DNA of 64,000 nucleotides from Cobetia sp. L2A1 (GCF_009796845.1 NZ_CP047025.1:2418001-2482000); one strand, 5' to 3'; numbered from the stretch's first letter, positions 52,132 to 62,253 are shown. Numbers and translations: made by a program. The notes: generated from the sequence alone by a model not told the origin.

Positions 52132-52488
52132 TCATGTCGTACTCAAGACTCAGCGTTATATATCATGCCCCTATCCAGCTCTGGTTATTTCAAGGCTGTC
52201 ATCCGGGAGCCCCTGCTGCTTCCAATAGCCAGCGACAAACCGTCAAACGTCAGAGATGATCCATGATCTTGCCTGGCGTGAGCCCGTCGAGGGCCGACCG
52301 ACACCGGCTGCCTACTGGTCACCGGTGACTCCTGGCGAAGTCAGGTCAAACGATCATCAGATATACGATGGCAGCACCCACGACAGAGGTTGCTCAAGGC
52401 CATCAAGCAACATACGCCTGGTTTATAACGGGGCATTTATCATCGACCCAAGGAAGCTGGGACTCTCCCGCTACTGATCAGCCTTAAC

Positions 52489-52524
52489 AAGACGCCCCTG
52501 ACAGTTTCCCGTCAGGGGCGTCTT
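52489..52524. terminator. Rho-independent terminator (minus strand)
   Basis: AAGACGCCCCTGAC (52489-52502) pairs with GTCAGGGGCGTCTT (52511-52524) around eight bases. It most likely ends the FCD-GntR gene on the minus strand. Confidence 0.85.
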
Positions 52525-52563
52525 TCCATCCTTTCGTCAGTTCTGCGCTCAATGAGTCTTCAC

Positions 52564-53265
52564 TCAACTGGTCTGCACACCTTCAAACATCCGACGTCTA
52601 GCGCCTTCCAGGTGCGTGCGCATCGCACTTTCCGCACGTACTGCATCCTTGTCGGCAATCGCAGCAATGATCGCGAGATGCTCATCCTGCACGATACGCA
52701 GACGCTCTTCAGAGGCACGCAGCGACAAGCCACGCGTCAAATTCATGCCCTCCTTGATGCTCTGATTCAGTGAACGCAATACCGTCGCATAATAGTGATT
52801 ACTGGCGGCTTCAGTGATTGCGAGATGAAACTCGAAATCTTCTTCAGAGGCACGGTCGTGATTCAGGTTGGCCTGATTGATGGCCTCATAGCGGTCACGA
52901 ATCAGGTCCAGTTGCTCAGCCGTCCGACGGAGTGCTGCAAGCCCTGCTGCACTGGCTTCCACATTGGTACGGAATTCAAAGCAGCGCTGAATATCGGCGA
53001 TGCTGGAAATACGCGCGAATTCAAGCACCGCGCTATCCGGCCGATTGACCACAAAGCTGCCAGACCCACGCCTGGACACTACGAGATTGTCTTCGCGCAA
53101 ACGGGCAAGGGCATCTCGCAACACAGGACGTGATACTTCATAGCACTCGCAAAGACGTGCCTCGGTAGGCAGCTTCTTGTTGACTGGGTAATCGCCACTG
53201 ATGATAGCTGCGAGAATCTTCTCGTAGACTACCGATGCCAGCGAATGCTTGGCTACCTCACTCAT
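52564..53265 (-). CDS. FCD-GntR regulator of the TctCBA/sugar-acid genes
   Basis: This 233-residue FadR-type regulator has a winged helix-turn-helix (about 8-75; KKLPTEARLCECYEVSRPVL and RRGSGSFVV) and an all-helical FCD ligand domain (about 90-225) with metal-type histidines (EDFEFHLAITEAASNHY). FCD regulators bind organic acids. It is next to TctA on the same strand, 119 bases after it, and a likely operator for this class lies upstream of TctC. The ligand is probably the sugar acid or a product of it. Confidence 0.88.
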   Translation of the reverse strand: MSEVAKHSLASVVYEKILAAIISGDYPVNKKLPTEARLCECYEVSRPVLRDALARLREDNLVVSRRGSGSFVVNRPDSAVLEFARISSIADIQRCFEFRTNVEASAAGLAALRRTAEQLDLIRDRYEAINQANLNHDRASEEDFEFHLAITEAASNHYYATVLRSLNQSIKEGMNLTRGLSLRASEERLRIVQDEHLAIIAAIADKDAVRAESAMRTHLEGARRRMFEGVQTS

Positions 53266-53384
53266 CTCTACTCATCATCCTTCACATGGGCCTGTCGGAA
53301 ATCCGACATCTAAGGGGAAGGATACGGGGCAAGCGCTCGTGCGGAAAGCCCGCCCCGCTGACATCCCTGCCAATAACGCTCAAA

Positions 53385-54884
53385 TCACGGGGCCGCCGTA
53401 GATACCTTGCGACTGGCACGTACACCGTTGACGATGATCATGGTCCAGACCAGGGTAGCGGCAATCGCCAGCACCATCGCGATCGGACGATCAACGAAGG
53501 CGGTCAAGTCGCCATTGGACTTGAGAATCGAGCGCATGAAGTTGCTCTCGACGATCGGGCCCAGAATGACGGCCAAGATCATCGGCCCTACCGGGAAATC
53601 ATTCTCGGCCATGAAGAAGCCCATCACCCCGATACCCAGCATGATCCAGATATCGAACATGGCATTGTTGGCCGCGAAGGCACCAACGATGCAGAACATC
53701 AGAATCAGCGGGAACAGGATCCCCGTCGGGATCGACAGGATATGACGCGCGCCACGGATGGCCATGAAGCCTAGCGGCAACAACAATAGATTGGCCAGGA
53801 TGAAGACCATGAAGATGGCATTCACCAGCGGCCCCTGGGTCACGAAGACGTCCGGCCCCGGTGTGATGCCCTTGGTCATCAAGACGCCGATGATGATCGC
53901 CGTGACCGTATCGCCCGGAATACCGAAGACCAGTGCCGGAATATAGGCACCCGAGAGAGACGCGTTATTGGCGGCACTGGCAGACACCAAGCCTTCCGGA
54001 TGCCCCGTACCGAATTTTTCCGGCGTCTTGGACAACTTGCGACTGACGGCATAGCTGATCCACGAAGCGATGTCAGCGCCCGCACCCGGCAAGGCGCCAA
54101 TCACGGTGCCCAGTGCACCACCACGCAATACGCCACCCTTGTACCGCCATAGCGCGCTACCCACGCCTTCGAAAGGATTCTTGATGATCGGCGGCGATAA
54201 CGGTGCCCGATTACGCGTTTCCGGCATACGGCGGATCAGCTCGGAAATGGCAAACAGGCCAATCAGCACTGGCAAGATCGAAATACCCGCCAGTAGATCG
54301 TAGTTACCAAAGGTGAAGCGCATCTGACCAGACACACTGTCCATGCCGACCATGGCGATGACAAGACCCGCCAGCATCGAGATTCCGCCCTTGAGCGGAT
54401 CATTGCCGGATACCAGGATGGCGCATGAAAGCCCCAACAGCGCTAACCAGAAGTACTCATCACTGGTGAACTGGATCGCGAACTCGGCAATCATCGGTGC
54501 ACAGAAGGCCAGAATCAGTACACCAATGACGCCACCAATCATCGAGCACGTCACATTGAGGCCCAGCGCCAGGCCGACCTTGCCTTGCTTGCCCATCGCA
54601 AAGGCTTCTTCGGTATACACCGCCGAGGCGGGTGTCCCGGGTATACGCAATAAAGCACCAGGGATGTCACCCGCCACGATGGCCATGGCGGTCGCGGACA
54701 CGATAGCGGCAATCGCCGGTAACGGATCCATGAAGAAGGTCACCGGCACCAGCAGCGCAGTCGCCATGGTCGCCGTCAATCCCGGGATGGCGCCCATGAA
54801 CAGCCCGAACAGTGAGGCGGCCAGAATGATGAGGCACACCTCCCAGGTGAAGACCATCGAGGCGGCCTGTAGTAGATCACTCAT
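53385..54884 (-). CDS. tctA: TctA-family tripartite tricarboxylate transporter large subunit
   Basis: This 499-residue protein has about 10-12 membrane helices and matches the TctA pattern: LFGLFMGAIPGLTATMATAL, PGALLRIPGTPASAVYTEEA and GVLRGGALGTVIGALPGAGADI. It forms the channel part of a binding-protein-dependent, sodium-coupled tripartite system. It overlaps tctB by one base (TGATG). Substrate specificity lies with TctC; sugar-acid catabolic genes next door suggest a uronate or aldarate rather than citrate, but this is inference. Confidence 0.93.
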   Translation of the reverse strand: MSDLLQAASMVFTWEVCLIILAASLFGLFMGAIPGLTATMATALLVPVTFFMDPLPAIAAIVSATAMAIVAGDIPGALLRIPGTPASAVYTEEAFAMGKQGKVGLALGLNVTCSMIGGVIGVLILAFCAPMIAEFAIQFTSDEYFWLALLGLSCAILVSGNDPLKGGISMLAGLVIAMVGMDSVSGQMRFTFGNYDLLAGISILPVLIGLFAISELIRRMPETRNRAPLSPPIIKNPFEGVGSALWRYKGGVLRGGALGTVIGALPGAGADIASWISYAVSRKLSKTPEKFGTGHPEGLVSASAANNASLSGAYIPALVFGIPGDTVTAIIIGVLMTKGITPGPDVFVTQGPLVNAIFMVFILANLLLLPLGFMAIRGARHILSIPTGILFPLILMFCIVGAFAANNAMFDIWIMLGIGVMGFFMAENDFPVGPMILAVILGPIVESNFMRSILKSNGDLTAFVDRPIAMVLAIAATLVWTMIIVNGVRASRKVSTAAP

Positions 54885-55354
54885 CAGTAGATCACCTTTT
54901 CCAGCAGCCCCAGATCAAGCGGCACATGTAGTAGCTGACCAAATACGCCCCAGATAATGGCGGTCGCTGTCAGAGCCATGCCCATCGATGGCAACCAGCG
55001 CCGATGATGGAAGGTATAAAGCAGCAGAGAGAGCAGAACAAAGGACACGATGGGGAATCCCACCACCGGCGTCAGGTAGACGTAGGCCACCACAGAGGCA
55101 CAAATGGCAACCAACGTCAGAATGAAGTGCATCAACGGAATAGGATGCTGCCATTGAAGCCACTTCTCGCGATTGCCGAGACCGCGCAATAGCAGGATGG
55201 CGCCAAACAGCACCAGCAATCCACCGATGACCGTCGGAAAAGTGCCAGCGCCATACTCCTGGCGGGGGAGATTCTTGAGGTCGAGCGAGGCATATATGAC
55301 GGCAGCCCCGAAGGCTGCCGTCACCACACCCGTCACCTTGTCATTGGTACGCAT
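54884..55354 (-). CDS. tctB: TctB-family small transporter subunit
   Basis: This 156-residue protein has four membrane helices, as expected for TctB. It has VTAAFGAAVIYASLDLKNL near the start, GAGTFPTVIGGLLVLFGAIL, and GFPIVSFVLLSLLLYTFHHR near the C-terminus. It partners TctA. The tctA start overlaps its stop, and the tctC gene lies 60 bases upstream, so order tctC-tctB-tctA is one operon. Confidence 0.9.
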   Translation of the reverse strand: MRTNDKVTGVVTAAFGAAVIYASLDLKNLPRQEYGAGTFPTVIGGLLVLFGAILLLRGLGNREKWLQWQHPIPLMHFILTLVAICASVVAYVYLTPVVGFPIVSFVLLSLLLYTFHHRRWLPSMGMALTATAIIWGVFGQLLHVPLDLGLLEKVIY

Positions 55355-55414
55355 GTGCGGTTTCTCATGAAAACTTCAGGAGTAAAACAGGCAGGTCATC
55401 CATTCGCCAGACGA

Positions 55415-56380
55415 TCAATTGGCCAGGCCCAGCTTCTTGATGGTGACTGCATTCTTTTCATCCTGATCCTTCATGAAGGCTTCAAAGCCTTCCGCATCTT
55501 CCCAGACGGTACCGTAGCCACGGCTGGACATGAAGGTCTGGAATTGCTCGGAGTTCCAGACTTTTTCTGTCGCTTCCGCCAGGCGCTCCGTCACTTCTTC
55601 CGGCATCCCTTTCGGCCCGACCAGCCCACGCCAGGAGCCTTGATTCCACTCAGAGCCCGTCAGCTCCTTGGCAGACGGGACATCCGGGAAGGAGTCCAGG
55701 CGATCATTGGCCAGCACTGCCAGTGTCTTGACGCGACCTGAGGCACGCATGGATTCGGATTCCGGCATGGAGGAGAACACGATGTCGACCCCACCGGCGG
55801 CCAGCTCCTGCAGACCCGGCGCAGCACCTTCACTCGGCACCAATGTCACGTCATTCGGATCAATGCCCTGCTGATCAAGGAAGCCCGCAAAGGATAGATG
55901 GTAGGCAGCCCCCGGCGCAGAGCCAGACACGGTGTAATCGCTGGGATTAGCCTTGAGATCCTTCAGTGCGTCATCCAGCGTCTCCCATTTGGAATCAGCC
56001 TTCACGGTGAACGCCGCATAATCCAGATTGAGCAGTGCAATCGGAGTGAAATCCTTGTAGGAAAGCTGAGCGGTACCAATGTGCTGATAAGTGGCAATTT
56101 CTGCCGTGCCCAGCCCAAGGGTATAACCGTCAGGGCGTGCCATCTTCATGGTCATATGACCGACAACACCGGACCCGCCGGTCTTGTTGACGACATTGAC
56201 CGGCTGACCCAACTCTTGTTGCAGCCCAGCCGCCAGCTGACGACCCACCGAATCGGTACCACCGCCGGCAGACCACGGCACGATAAGGGTAATCGGCTTG
56301 TAGGGATAATCCGCCGCCATGGCGACGGAAGCAGATAGGGTGAGAACTGAAGCACAGAGGACGTGTGACAACTTACGCAT
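55415..56380 (-). CDS. tctC: TctC-family periplasmic substrate-binding protein
   Basis: This 321-residue protein has a signal peptide MRKLSHVLCASVLTLSASVAMA. It has the family opening YPYKPITLIVPWSAGGGTDS and QLAAGLQQELGQPVNVVNKTGG, with GVDIVFSSMPES later. It delivers the substrate to TctAB. The first gene of the transporter operon, it is preceded by a 777-base region with a candidate operator. The substrate is likely an organic or sugar acid, given the neighbours. Confidence 0.93.
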   Translation of the reverse strand: MRKLSHVLCASVLTLSASVAMAADYPYKPITLIVPWSAGGGTDSVGRQLAAGLQQELGQPVNVVNKTGGSGVVGHMTMKMARPDGYTLGLGTAEIATYQHIGTAQLSYKDFTPIALLNLDYAAFTVKADSKWETLDDALKDLKANPSDYTVSGSAPGAAYHLSFAGFLDQQGIDPNDVTLVPSEGAAPGLQELAAGGVDIVFSSMPESESMRASGRVKTLAVLANDRLDSFPDVPSAKELTGSEWNQGSWRGLVGPKGMPEEVTERLAEATEKVWNSEQFQTFMSSRGYGTVWEDAEGFEAFMKDQDEKNAVTIKKLGLAN

Positions 56381-57157
56381 GGCGCGGACTCTCTCTTTAT
56401 CTTGTTATGGAGGCGTTGGTGAAATGTTCATCAGCCACTTGGACGCTTACGCTTTTCACGTGAACTACGAACAGGGTTAGTGGAAATAGTGGAAACACTG
56501 CGTGCTCTGCTTACCTGACGGCGCTGGAGCTATCGAGCAGTGGTTGTCATGTTGTTGCGACTGCCTTGGCACTGAAGTGAGTGTCAGTGGGATGCAATGA
56601 TTTTACAAGTTATTACAACTTGAACTTTAGACCAATCCAAAAATGATCGGAATGAAATATCTCAATACTGATGGCAGCGGTAAACGGAATGTCATTCCCC
56701 TTAGATTAGCTGACCAGACAGGGAGACACCCTTATCCTATGGCCGTAGCACTCCCTATCATTCAGCGTGAAAACACCTCAAAAAAACAACTCAAGTCATT
56801 GAAAATCAATAAATATACGAAATTTACAAACAATACCGCCATACCCGTATCAGTCGATAAATGCTTCTACCTCTCGCTATACGACTAACGTGTATCCCCT
56901 CTCATGCTACCCGCATGTTTCATCACCCTCCTTCGTTCATGCCGAGACGGTCACGCCCGCCAGTTGTTATTATTTGTTTGTCGATCACAAAAGAGTGGGC
57001 TAAGGTGACTCCTGCCGGTAGGAGGGCATCAAGACTCGCCACTGCCTCCCTACCCACCTACTTTCGCCAAGTGGCTTGATTCATAGCAATTGCCCCTGGT
57101 GCTTGCTTATTAGTAGTCGCCACACACAACAACACACTGATCACTCAGGAAATTGCC
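56381..57157. promoter_or_regulatory. Divergent promoter region of the sugar-acid cluster
   Basis: These 777 bases separate tctC (minus) from the SDR gene (plus). No convincing gene is present; the few short frames lack ribosome sites. The operator candidate at 56606-56622 and AT-rich stretches around 56770-56870 fit promoters for both directions. Confidence 0.5.
56606..56622. promoter_or_regulatory. CAAGTT-N5-AACTTG candidate FCD-GntR operator
   Basis: CAAGTT (56606-56611) and AACTTG (56617-56622) form a perfect inverted repeat with spacer ATTAC. It lies about 225 bases upstream of tctC. FCD-GntR regulators bind comparable short palindromes. Confidence 0.55.
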
Positions 57158-57934
57158 ATGTTCACCGATCTCCAGCAGAAAAAAGTACTGATCACCGGTT
57201 CTACCAAGGGTATCGGCCTTGCTGCTGCCGTTGCCTTCGCTCGTCAGGGTGCCTTGGTGGGCATCAATAGCCGTCAGAAGGATGAGGCTGCACAGGATGC
57301 CATCGCTCAGATGGAAGCCACCGGTGCACGCTTTGAATACTTCGCACGCGACCTCTCTACCAGCGAAGGCTGTGCCGCACTCATTGAAGATTTCACCAAG
57401 GCATTCGGTGGCATGGATGTGCTGGTCAACAACGCCGGCGGCCTGGGCATTCGTGCCGGCCTTGAGAGCCTCGACGATGCAGCCTTTGATCTGGTGATGG
57501 ACCTCAACCTGCGTTCTGCGATCATGACGACCAAGTACGCGATGCCGCATCTGAAGGCATCTGCCGCAGCATCCGGCACCACCGCCAGCGTCATCAGCAC
57601 CGGTTCCATCGCGGGTCGTGAAGGTGGCGGCCTGGGTGCCTCTCTTTATGGCGGCACCAAGGCCATGTTGCACAACCTGCATCGCAACTGGGTGAAGGAG
57701 TTCACCAAGGACAATGTGCGCTTCAACATCGTCTCCCCGGGCACCATCGACACCGTCTTCCATGCCGACAAGAGCGAAGAACTGCGGGCGAAGATTGCTG
57801 GCAGCATCCCGATGGGCCGCTTCGGTACCTCGGAAGAATGCGCTCCCACCTTCCTGTTCCTCGCATCGCATGCCACCAGTGGCTACATCACTGGTCAGGT
57901 GATCGATATCAATGGCGGCCAGATGTGTCCGTAA
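57158..57934 (+). CDS. Short-chain dehydrogenase (SDR), sugar-acid cluster
   Basis: This 258-residue classical SDR has the nucleotide motif GSTKGIG near residues 14-20, NNAGG near 91, and a catalytic Tyr/Lys in YGGTK near 166. The closing ITGQVIDINGGQM is typical. It probably oxidises a hydroxyl group of a sugar or sugar acid with NAD(P)+. CAGGA lies about eight bases before the ATG. It is 170 bases before the alpha-ketoglutaric semialdehyde dehydrogenase gene and likely cotranscribed. The substrate is unknown. Confidence 0.88.
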   Translation: MFTDLQQKKVLITGSTKGIGLAAAVAFARQGALVGINSRQKDEAAQDAIAQMEATGARFEYFARDLSTSEGCAALIEDFTKAFGGMDVLVNNAGGLGIRAGLESLDDAAFDLVMDLNLRSAIMTTKYAMPHLKASAAASGTTASVISTGSIAGREGGGLGASLYGGTKAMLHNLHRNWVKEFTKDNVRFNIVSPGTIDTVFHADKSEELRAKIAGSIPMGRFGTSEECAPTFLFLASHATSGYITGQVIDINGGQMCP

Positions 57935-58104
57935 ACCAGCGTCACGCATAAGACAGCATCATTTGCGAACCAAGACCGCAAATGGGTCAGAAGCTCTCGC
58001 AAGCCAGGGATGCCACCGCCTCGACACATGCCAAGCCCTAGTGGCCATCGTTTGTGTCGGGGCTGTTTCGCCCCTGTTCAGTCAACAGAGAAGAGATATT
58101 TCAT

Positions 58105-59697
58105 ATGTCACTTTCAGACCAATCGCCATTGCACGGACATCAGCTCATCGGCCAGCGCAGCCTGCTCGCCACTGGCAAGCCGCTGCATGCCATCAACCCT
58201 GCCAATGGCGAGACGCTTGAGCCGGGCTATCCCTCCGGCGGTGCAGAAGAAGTCGAACTGGCCTGTAAACTTGCACATGACGCCTTCGATAGCTTCCGCG
58301 AGACAGACCCAGAATCACGCGCCACCTTCCTTGAGACCATCGCCGAGGAAATCGAGGCCATCGGTGAACAGATCACCGAACGCGCCCTACAGGAAACCGG
58401 TCTACCGCGCGCGCGTCTTGAAGGCGAACGTGGCCGTACCTGTGGGCAGCTACGTCTGTTTGCCGGTGTCGTACGTGCTGGCGAGTGGCTGGATGTCCGC
58501 ATTGATCCGGCCCTGCCGGAACGCAGTCCGATGCCGCGTGCCGACCTGCGTCAGCGTCGTATCGCACTAGGCCCCGTCGCCGTCTTCGGTGCCAGCAACT
58601 TCCCGCTGGCCTTCTCGGTCGCCGGTGGCGATACCGCGTCTGCCCTTGCGGCGGGCTGCCCGGTAATCGTCAAGGCGCACTCTGCCCATCCGGGTACGTC
58701 CGAGCTGGTCGGTGGAGCCATCCAGCGCGCCGTCAAGCGCTGTAACCTGCCGGAAGGCGTGTTCTCTCTGCTCTACGGCAGTGGCAGAATTCTCGGCCAG
58801 GCACTGATCACTGATCCGCGCATTCAGGCTGTCGGCTTCACCGGCTCGCGCAGTGGCGGCACCGCATTGCTCAAGACGGCCCAGAATCGCCCGCAGCCAA
58901 TTCCGGTCTACGCCGAGATGAGTAGCATCAATCCGGTACTGCTGATGCCGTCGATCATGGAAGCACGCGCAGAAGCCTTGGGTCAGGCATTCATTGCCTC
59001 GCTTAACATGGGCGCAGGCCAGTTCTGCACCAACCCGGGCCTGGTACTGGCACTGGAAGGCCCGGCACTGGAGCGCTTCATCAAGACCGCCGCCGACAAT
59101 GTCGCGGCCAGTGCTTGCCAGACCATGCTGACGCCGGGCATCCACGACGCCTATCGCAAGGGCGTCGAACAGCTCTCCGCTCTGTCGCAGGTCGAGGAAG
59201 TGGCGCGTGGCATGCTGGATTCAGACAATGCCAGCCCCTGCCAGACCGCCCTGTTCCGCACCAAGGGCAGTGACTTCCTCAGCGAAGCTGCCCTGCAGGA
59301 AGAAGTCTTTGGCGCCAGCTCGCTGATCATTGCCTGCAAGGATATCGCCGAGATGCGCGCCGTCTGCGAGCATCTGGAAGGACAGCTGACCGCCACCGTT
59401 CACATGGACGACGCTGATCACGATGCGGTACGTCAGCTGCTGCCAGTACTGGAGCGCCGCGCTGGCCGTATCCTCGCCAATGGCTGGCCGACGGGTGTCG
59501 AAGTCTGTCAGGCCATGGTGCATGGTGGCCCGTGGCCCGCCACCTCCGATAGCCGCACGACTTCCGTGGGTAGTGCCGCCATCGAACGCTTCCTGCGTCC
59601 GGTGTGCTACCAGGACCTGCCGGAGGAACTGCTGAGCCCGACATTGCGCGACGCCAACCCTGAAGCCCTGCCACGCCTGATGGACGGCAAGCGCTAA
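58105..59697 (+). CDS. Alpha-ketoglutaric semialdehyde (2,5-dioxovalerate) dehydrogenase
   Basis: This 530-residue aldehyde dehydrogenase is of the KGSADH type. The catalytic Cys is in GAGQFCTNPG and the C-terminus has NGWPTGVEVCQAMVHGGPWP, a pattern characteristic of these enzymes. It oxidises 2,5-dioxovalerate to 2-oxoglutarate, the last step of non-phosphorylating pentose, uronate and aldarate pathways. The start at 58105 with GAGAAGAG upstream is preferred to a longer in-frame start. Its presence is the best pointer to the pathway of this region. A dehydratase making the substrate is not in the window. Confidence 0.9.
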   Translation: MSLSDQSPLHGHQLIGQRSLLATGKPLHAINPANGETLEPGYPSGGAEEVELACKLAHDAFDSFRETDPESRATFLETIAEEIEAIGEQITERALQETGLPRARLEGERGRTCGQLRLFAGVVRAGEWLDVRIDPALPERSPMPRADLRQRRIALGPVAVFGASNFPLAFSVAGGDTASALAAGCPVIVKAHSAHPGTSELVGGAIQRAVKRCNLPEGVFSLLYGSGRILGQALITDPRIQAVGFTGSRSGGTALLKTAQNRPQPIPVYAEMSSINPVLLMPSIMEARAEALGQAFIASLNMGAGQFCTNPGLVLALEGPALERFIKTAADNVAASACQTMLTPGIHDAYRKGVEQLSALSQVEEVARGMLDSDNASPCQTALFRTKGSDFLSEAALQEEVFGASSLIIACKDIAEMRAVCEHLEGQLTATVHMDDADHDAVRQLLPVLERRAGRILANGWPTGVEVCQAMVHGGPWPATSDSRTTSVGSAAIERFLRPVCYQDLPEELLSPTLRDANPEALPRLMDGKR

Positions 59698-59842
59698 CGG
59701 TTGACGCTCGCCCTTGCCTCTCTCGAGTCCGCGGCATGGCGCTCGGGAGAAAGGCATCAACGTCACGACGGCGCCCACTGCCAACGTCGTCGTGACATCA
59801 GTGACAATGGATACAAGACAAGATCAATAACAAGGACACGCC

Positions 59843-60895
59843 ATGATGTCTGATCACCCTTCTGCGTCATCGACGCACGCCTCTTCTCACTCCTCTTCTC
59901 AATCCTCCCAAGCGACGTCTTCACGTCCGCTTGAGATACTGGCCTTTGGCGAGGCCATGGCCCTGCTGGTCGCGGAAAGTGAGGGAGACCTCGCTCAGGT
60001 CTCACACTACGAGCGACGTATTGCCGGCGCCGACACCAATGTTGCCATCGGCCTGGCGCGACTGGGCTTTCACGTCGGCTGGCTGAGCCGCGTGGGCCAC
60101 GATAGTCTCGGCCGCTATCTACGCCACACCCTGGAAGCCGAGGGACTCGACTGCCGACACTTGAGCGAGGATGCTCTGGCCCCCACCGGCCTGATGTTCA
60201 AGGCGCGCGCCAAACAGGGCGAAGACCCACACGTGGAGTACTTCCGCCAAGGCAGCGCGGCCAGCCGAATGGACGCAAGCGATGCCAGCGGCGTCGATTT
60301 CAGCGCTCTGCGTCATCTTCACGCCACTGGCATACCACCGGCGGTGTCCACCACCTGCCGTGAACTCTCCTTTGCTCTCTTCGACAAGGCGCGCGCGTCC
60401 GGTGCCAGCATCTCGTTTGATCCCAATCTGCGCCCGACGCTGTGGTCCAGCGAGCACGAGATGCGCGAGACCCTGAATCAACTTGCGTGTCAGGCAGACT
60501 GGGTCTTCCCGGGTCTGTCAGAAGGCCAGTTGCTGACGGGAAAGAAAACGCCGGAAGCCGTTGCAGGCTACTATCTCGAGCGGGGCGCCAAGGCGGTCAT
60601 CATCAAGCTTGGCCCTGAAGGCAGCTATTATCGCGGCGTCATCGGCGGCCAGGAAGCGGCCTTCAGCGTGCCCGGACAACGCGTCGACAAGGTCATCGAT
60701 ACTGTCGGTGCTGGCGATGCCTTTGCGGTCGGTGCGGTCAGCGCGCTACTGGACGGCCTGTCACCGCGCGACGCCATGCTGCGCGCCAACCTGCTGGGCA
60801 GTCGCGCCGTACAAGTGCGCGGTGACATGGAAGGCCTGCCGGATCGCGCCACTCTGACAGCGATAGAGCGTGAGCTGGCCGTCAGCGCCACCTGA
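59843..60895 (+). CDS. kdgK: 2-dehydro-3-deoxygluconokinase (PfkB family)
   Basis: This 350-residue PfkB-family kinase has an unusual Ser/His-rich N-terminal extension of about 28 residues, after which ILAFGEAMALLV begins the fold. GADTNVAIGLARLGFHVGWL and the closing catalytic motif DTVGAGDAFAVG follow. It is probably a KDG kinase (KDG plus ATP to KDPG), consistent with sugar-acid catabolism. Alternatives are other sugar kinases of the same family. AAGGA lies upstream of the first of two ATG codons. The extension may be a start choice artefact; an internal in-frame start is not obvious. Confidence 0.82.
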   Translation: MMSDHPSASSTHASSHSSSQSSQATSSRPLEILAFGEAMALLVAESEGDLAQVSHYERRIAGADTNVAIGLARLGFHVGWLSRVGHDSLGRYLRHTLEAEGLDCRHLSEDALAPTGLMFKARAKQGEDPHVEYFRQGSAASRMDASDASGVDFSALRHLHATGIPPAVSTTCRELSFALFDKARASGASISFDPNLRPTLWSSEHEMRETLNQLACQADWVFPGLSEGQLLTGKKTPEAVAGYYLERGAKAVIIKLGPEGSYYRGVIGGQEAAFSVPGQRVDKVIDTVGAGDAFAVGAVSALLDGLSPRDAMLRANLLGSRAVQVRGDMEGLPDRATLTAIERELAVSAT

Positions 60896-61027
60896 GCACG
60901 ACTCAGTCAACTCACCCTGTAGCGCATACCTCTTGTTAGACTATTTTTTCAGCTTCAGTCCAGCCGCTGCTGCCTAGACTCTTGTCAGACAAGAAGGGTC
61001 AATCAAGGAGCAATCCAAGGAGAGTTC

Positions 61028-62083
61028 ATGCACGCGCCAACCTATTCCCCACAGAACGTCAGTCATCTGGAGAGCGGCTCTGCTTCGCTCCCCGCCCGCC
61101 TCAAGGTCGTAGTCCTCAAACCGCTGGCAGAGGACCAGATGGCCGCATTGCGCAAGCATCATGAGGTCGTGGTGCTCTCGAGCTACACCTCTGCTGAAGC
61201 CCTCGATGCAGCCTTGCGAGATGCCTTGCACGATGCTCACGGCCTGATCAGTTCAGGCCTGACCATCACGCCGTCGTTGCTCGATGCCGCACCGCAGCTG
61301 CGCGTGATCTGCAGCGTTTCAGTGGGGTACGACAACTACCCGCTCGAGGCGATGAATGCCCGCGGCATCCTGCTGTGCAACACGCCGGACGTGCTGACCG
61401 AGACGACCGCCGATACTGGCTTTCTCTTGATTATGGCCACTGCACGTCGCGCAGTGGAGCTTGCCAATCTGGTACGTGAAGGCCACTGGAAGCACAACAT
61501 CGGTGAAGCGCATTTTGGCAGTGATGTTCACGGCAAGACGCTCGGCATGGTGGGCATGGGCAGAATTGGTGCCGCCATTGCACGGCGTGGCGCGCTGGGG
61601 TTCGGCATGCGTGTCCAATACTCCAACGCCTCTCCCAAACCTGAACTGGAAGCTGAATTGGGCGCCCATCGGGTCGAGCTCGACACGCTGCTTGAGAGCT
61701 CCGACTTCGTGTGTGTCACGGTTCCCTTGAGCCCAGAGACGGAACGCCTGATCGGACAACGCGAGCTTGAGAAGATGTCCTCTCACGCCATCCTGATCAA
61801 CATCGCACGTGGCCGAGTCGTCGATGAAGCGGCACTGATCGCCTGTCTCGAAAGCGGCGGCATTCGCGGCGCAGGCCTGGATGTCTTCGAACAGGAGCCC
61901 CTGCCGGCAGAATCGCCACTCACGCGTCTGCCTCAGGTCGTCGCCCTGCCCCATATCGGCTCAGCGACACACGAAACTCGTCACGCCATGGCACAGCGCG
62001 CCCTCGACAACTTGCTGCTTGCCCTGAAAGGCCAATCACCGCTGAGCGCTGTCAACGTCTCTCATTGGACACGTAAAGGCTGA
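61028..62083 (+). CDS. D-2-hydroxyacid dehydrogenase (GhrB/2-ketoaldonate reductase type)
   Basis: This 351-residue NAD(P)-dependent enzyme has a substrate domain with SVGYDNYPLEAMNARGI and the nucleotide motif GMGRIG near 180. The catalytic residues follow: Arg in NIARGRVVD near 259, Glu in DVFEQEPLP near 288, and His in PHIGSATHETR near 307. The family reduces glyoxylate, hydroxypyruvate or 2-ketogluconate. The context (KDG kinase and sugar acids) favours a 2-ketoaldonate or hydroxypyruvate. GGAG lies five bases before the ATG. A 25-residue polar N-terminal extension is present. Confidence 0.88.
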   Translation: MHAPTYSPQNVSHLESGSASLPARLKVVVLKPLAEDQMAALRKHHEVVVLSSYTSAEALDAALRDALHDAHGLISSGLTITPSLLDAAPQLRVICSVSVGYDNYPLEAMNARGILLCNTPDVLTETTADTGFLLIMATARRAVELANLVREGHWKHNIGEAHFGSDVHGKTLGMVGMGRIGAAIARRGALGFGMRVQYSNASPKPELEAELGAHRVELDTLLESSDFVCVTVPLSPETERLIGQRELEKMSSHAILINIARGRVVDEAALIACLESGGIRGAGLDVFEQEPLPAESPLTRLPQVVALPHIGSATHETRHAMAQRALDNLLLALKGQSPLSAVNVSHWTRKG

Positions 62084-62253
62084 ATGCAATGTTGACGCGA
62101 CTCCTCGCTGAGGCTTGTGGTATCCGCCAGATGTCAGACCAAAGTGAGACCGTATGACCGCCGAGATTACTCTATGCTGGAAAAACAGGATTTAGATCAA
62201 TCCAAGTCGTTGCCACATAGAGCAACCTCAGGACAACGCCCAGGACAGACGCC

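Larger units (their letters stand above)
52005..52563. other. Intergenic region with motif triplet and terminator
   Basis: These 559 bases carry no convincing gene; short frames in it lack ribosome sites and family features. It contains three GTGCARYACCTGA motifs (52061-52131) and a terminator (52489-52524). Confidence 0.55.

Noticed and set aside
52005..52488. Small genes in the region after SulP
   Set aside because: Short frames here lack ribosome binding sites and protein-like composition; the motif array and terminator explain the visible structure.
53235..53774. 179-residue plus-strand frame over the start of the FCD-GntR and tctA genes
   Set aside because: Antisense to TctA and rich in His/Asp/Arg as expected from a reverse-frame reading.
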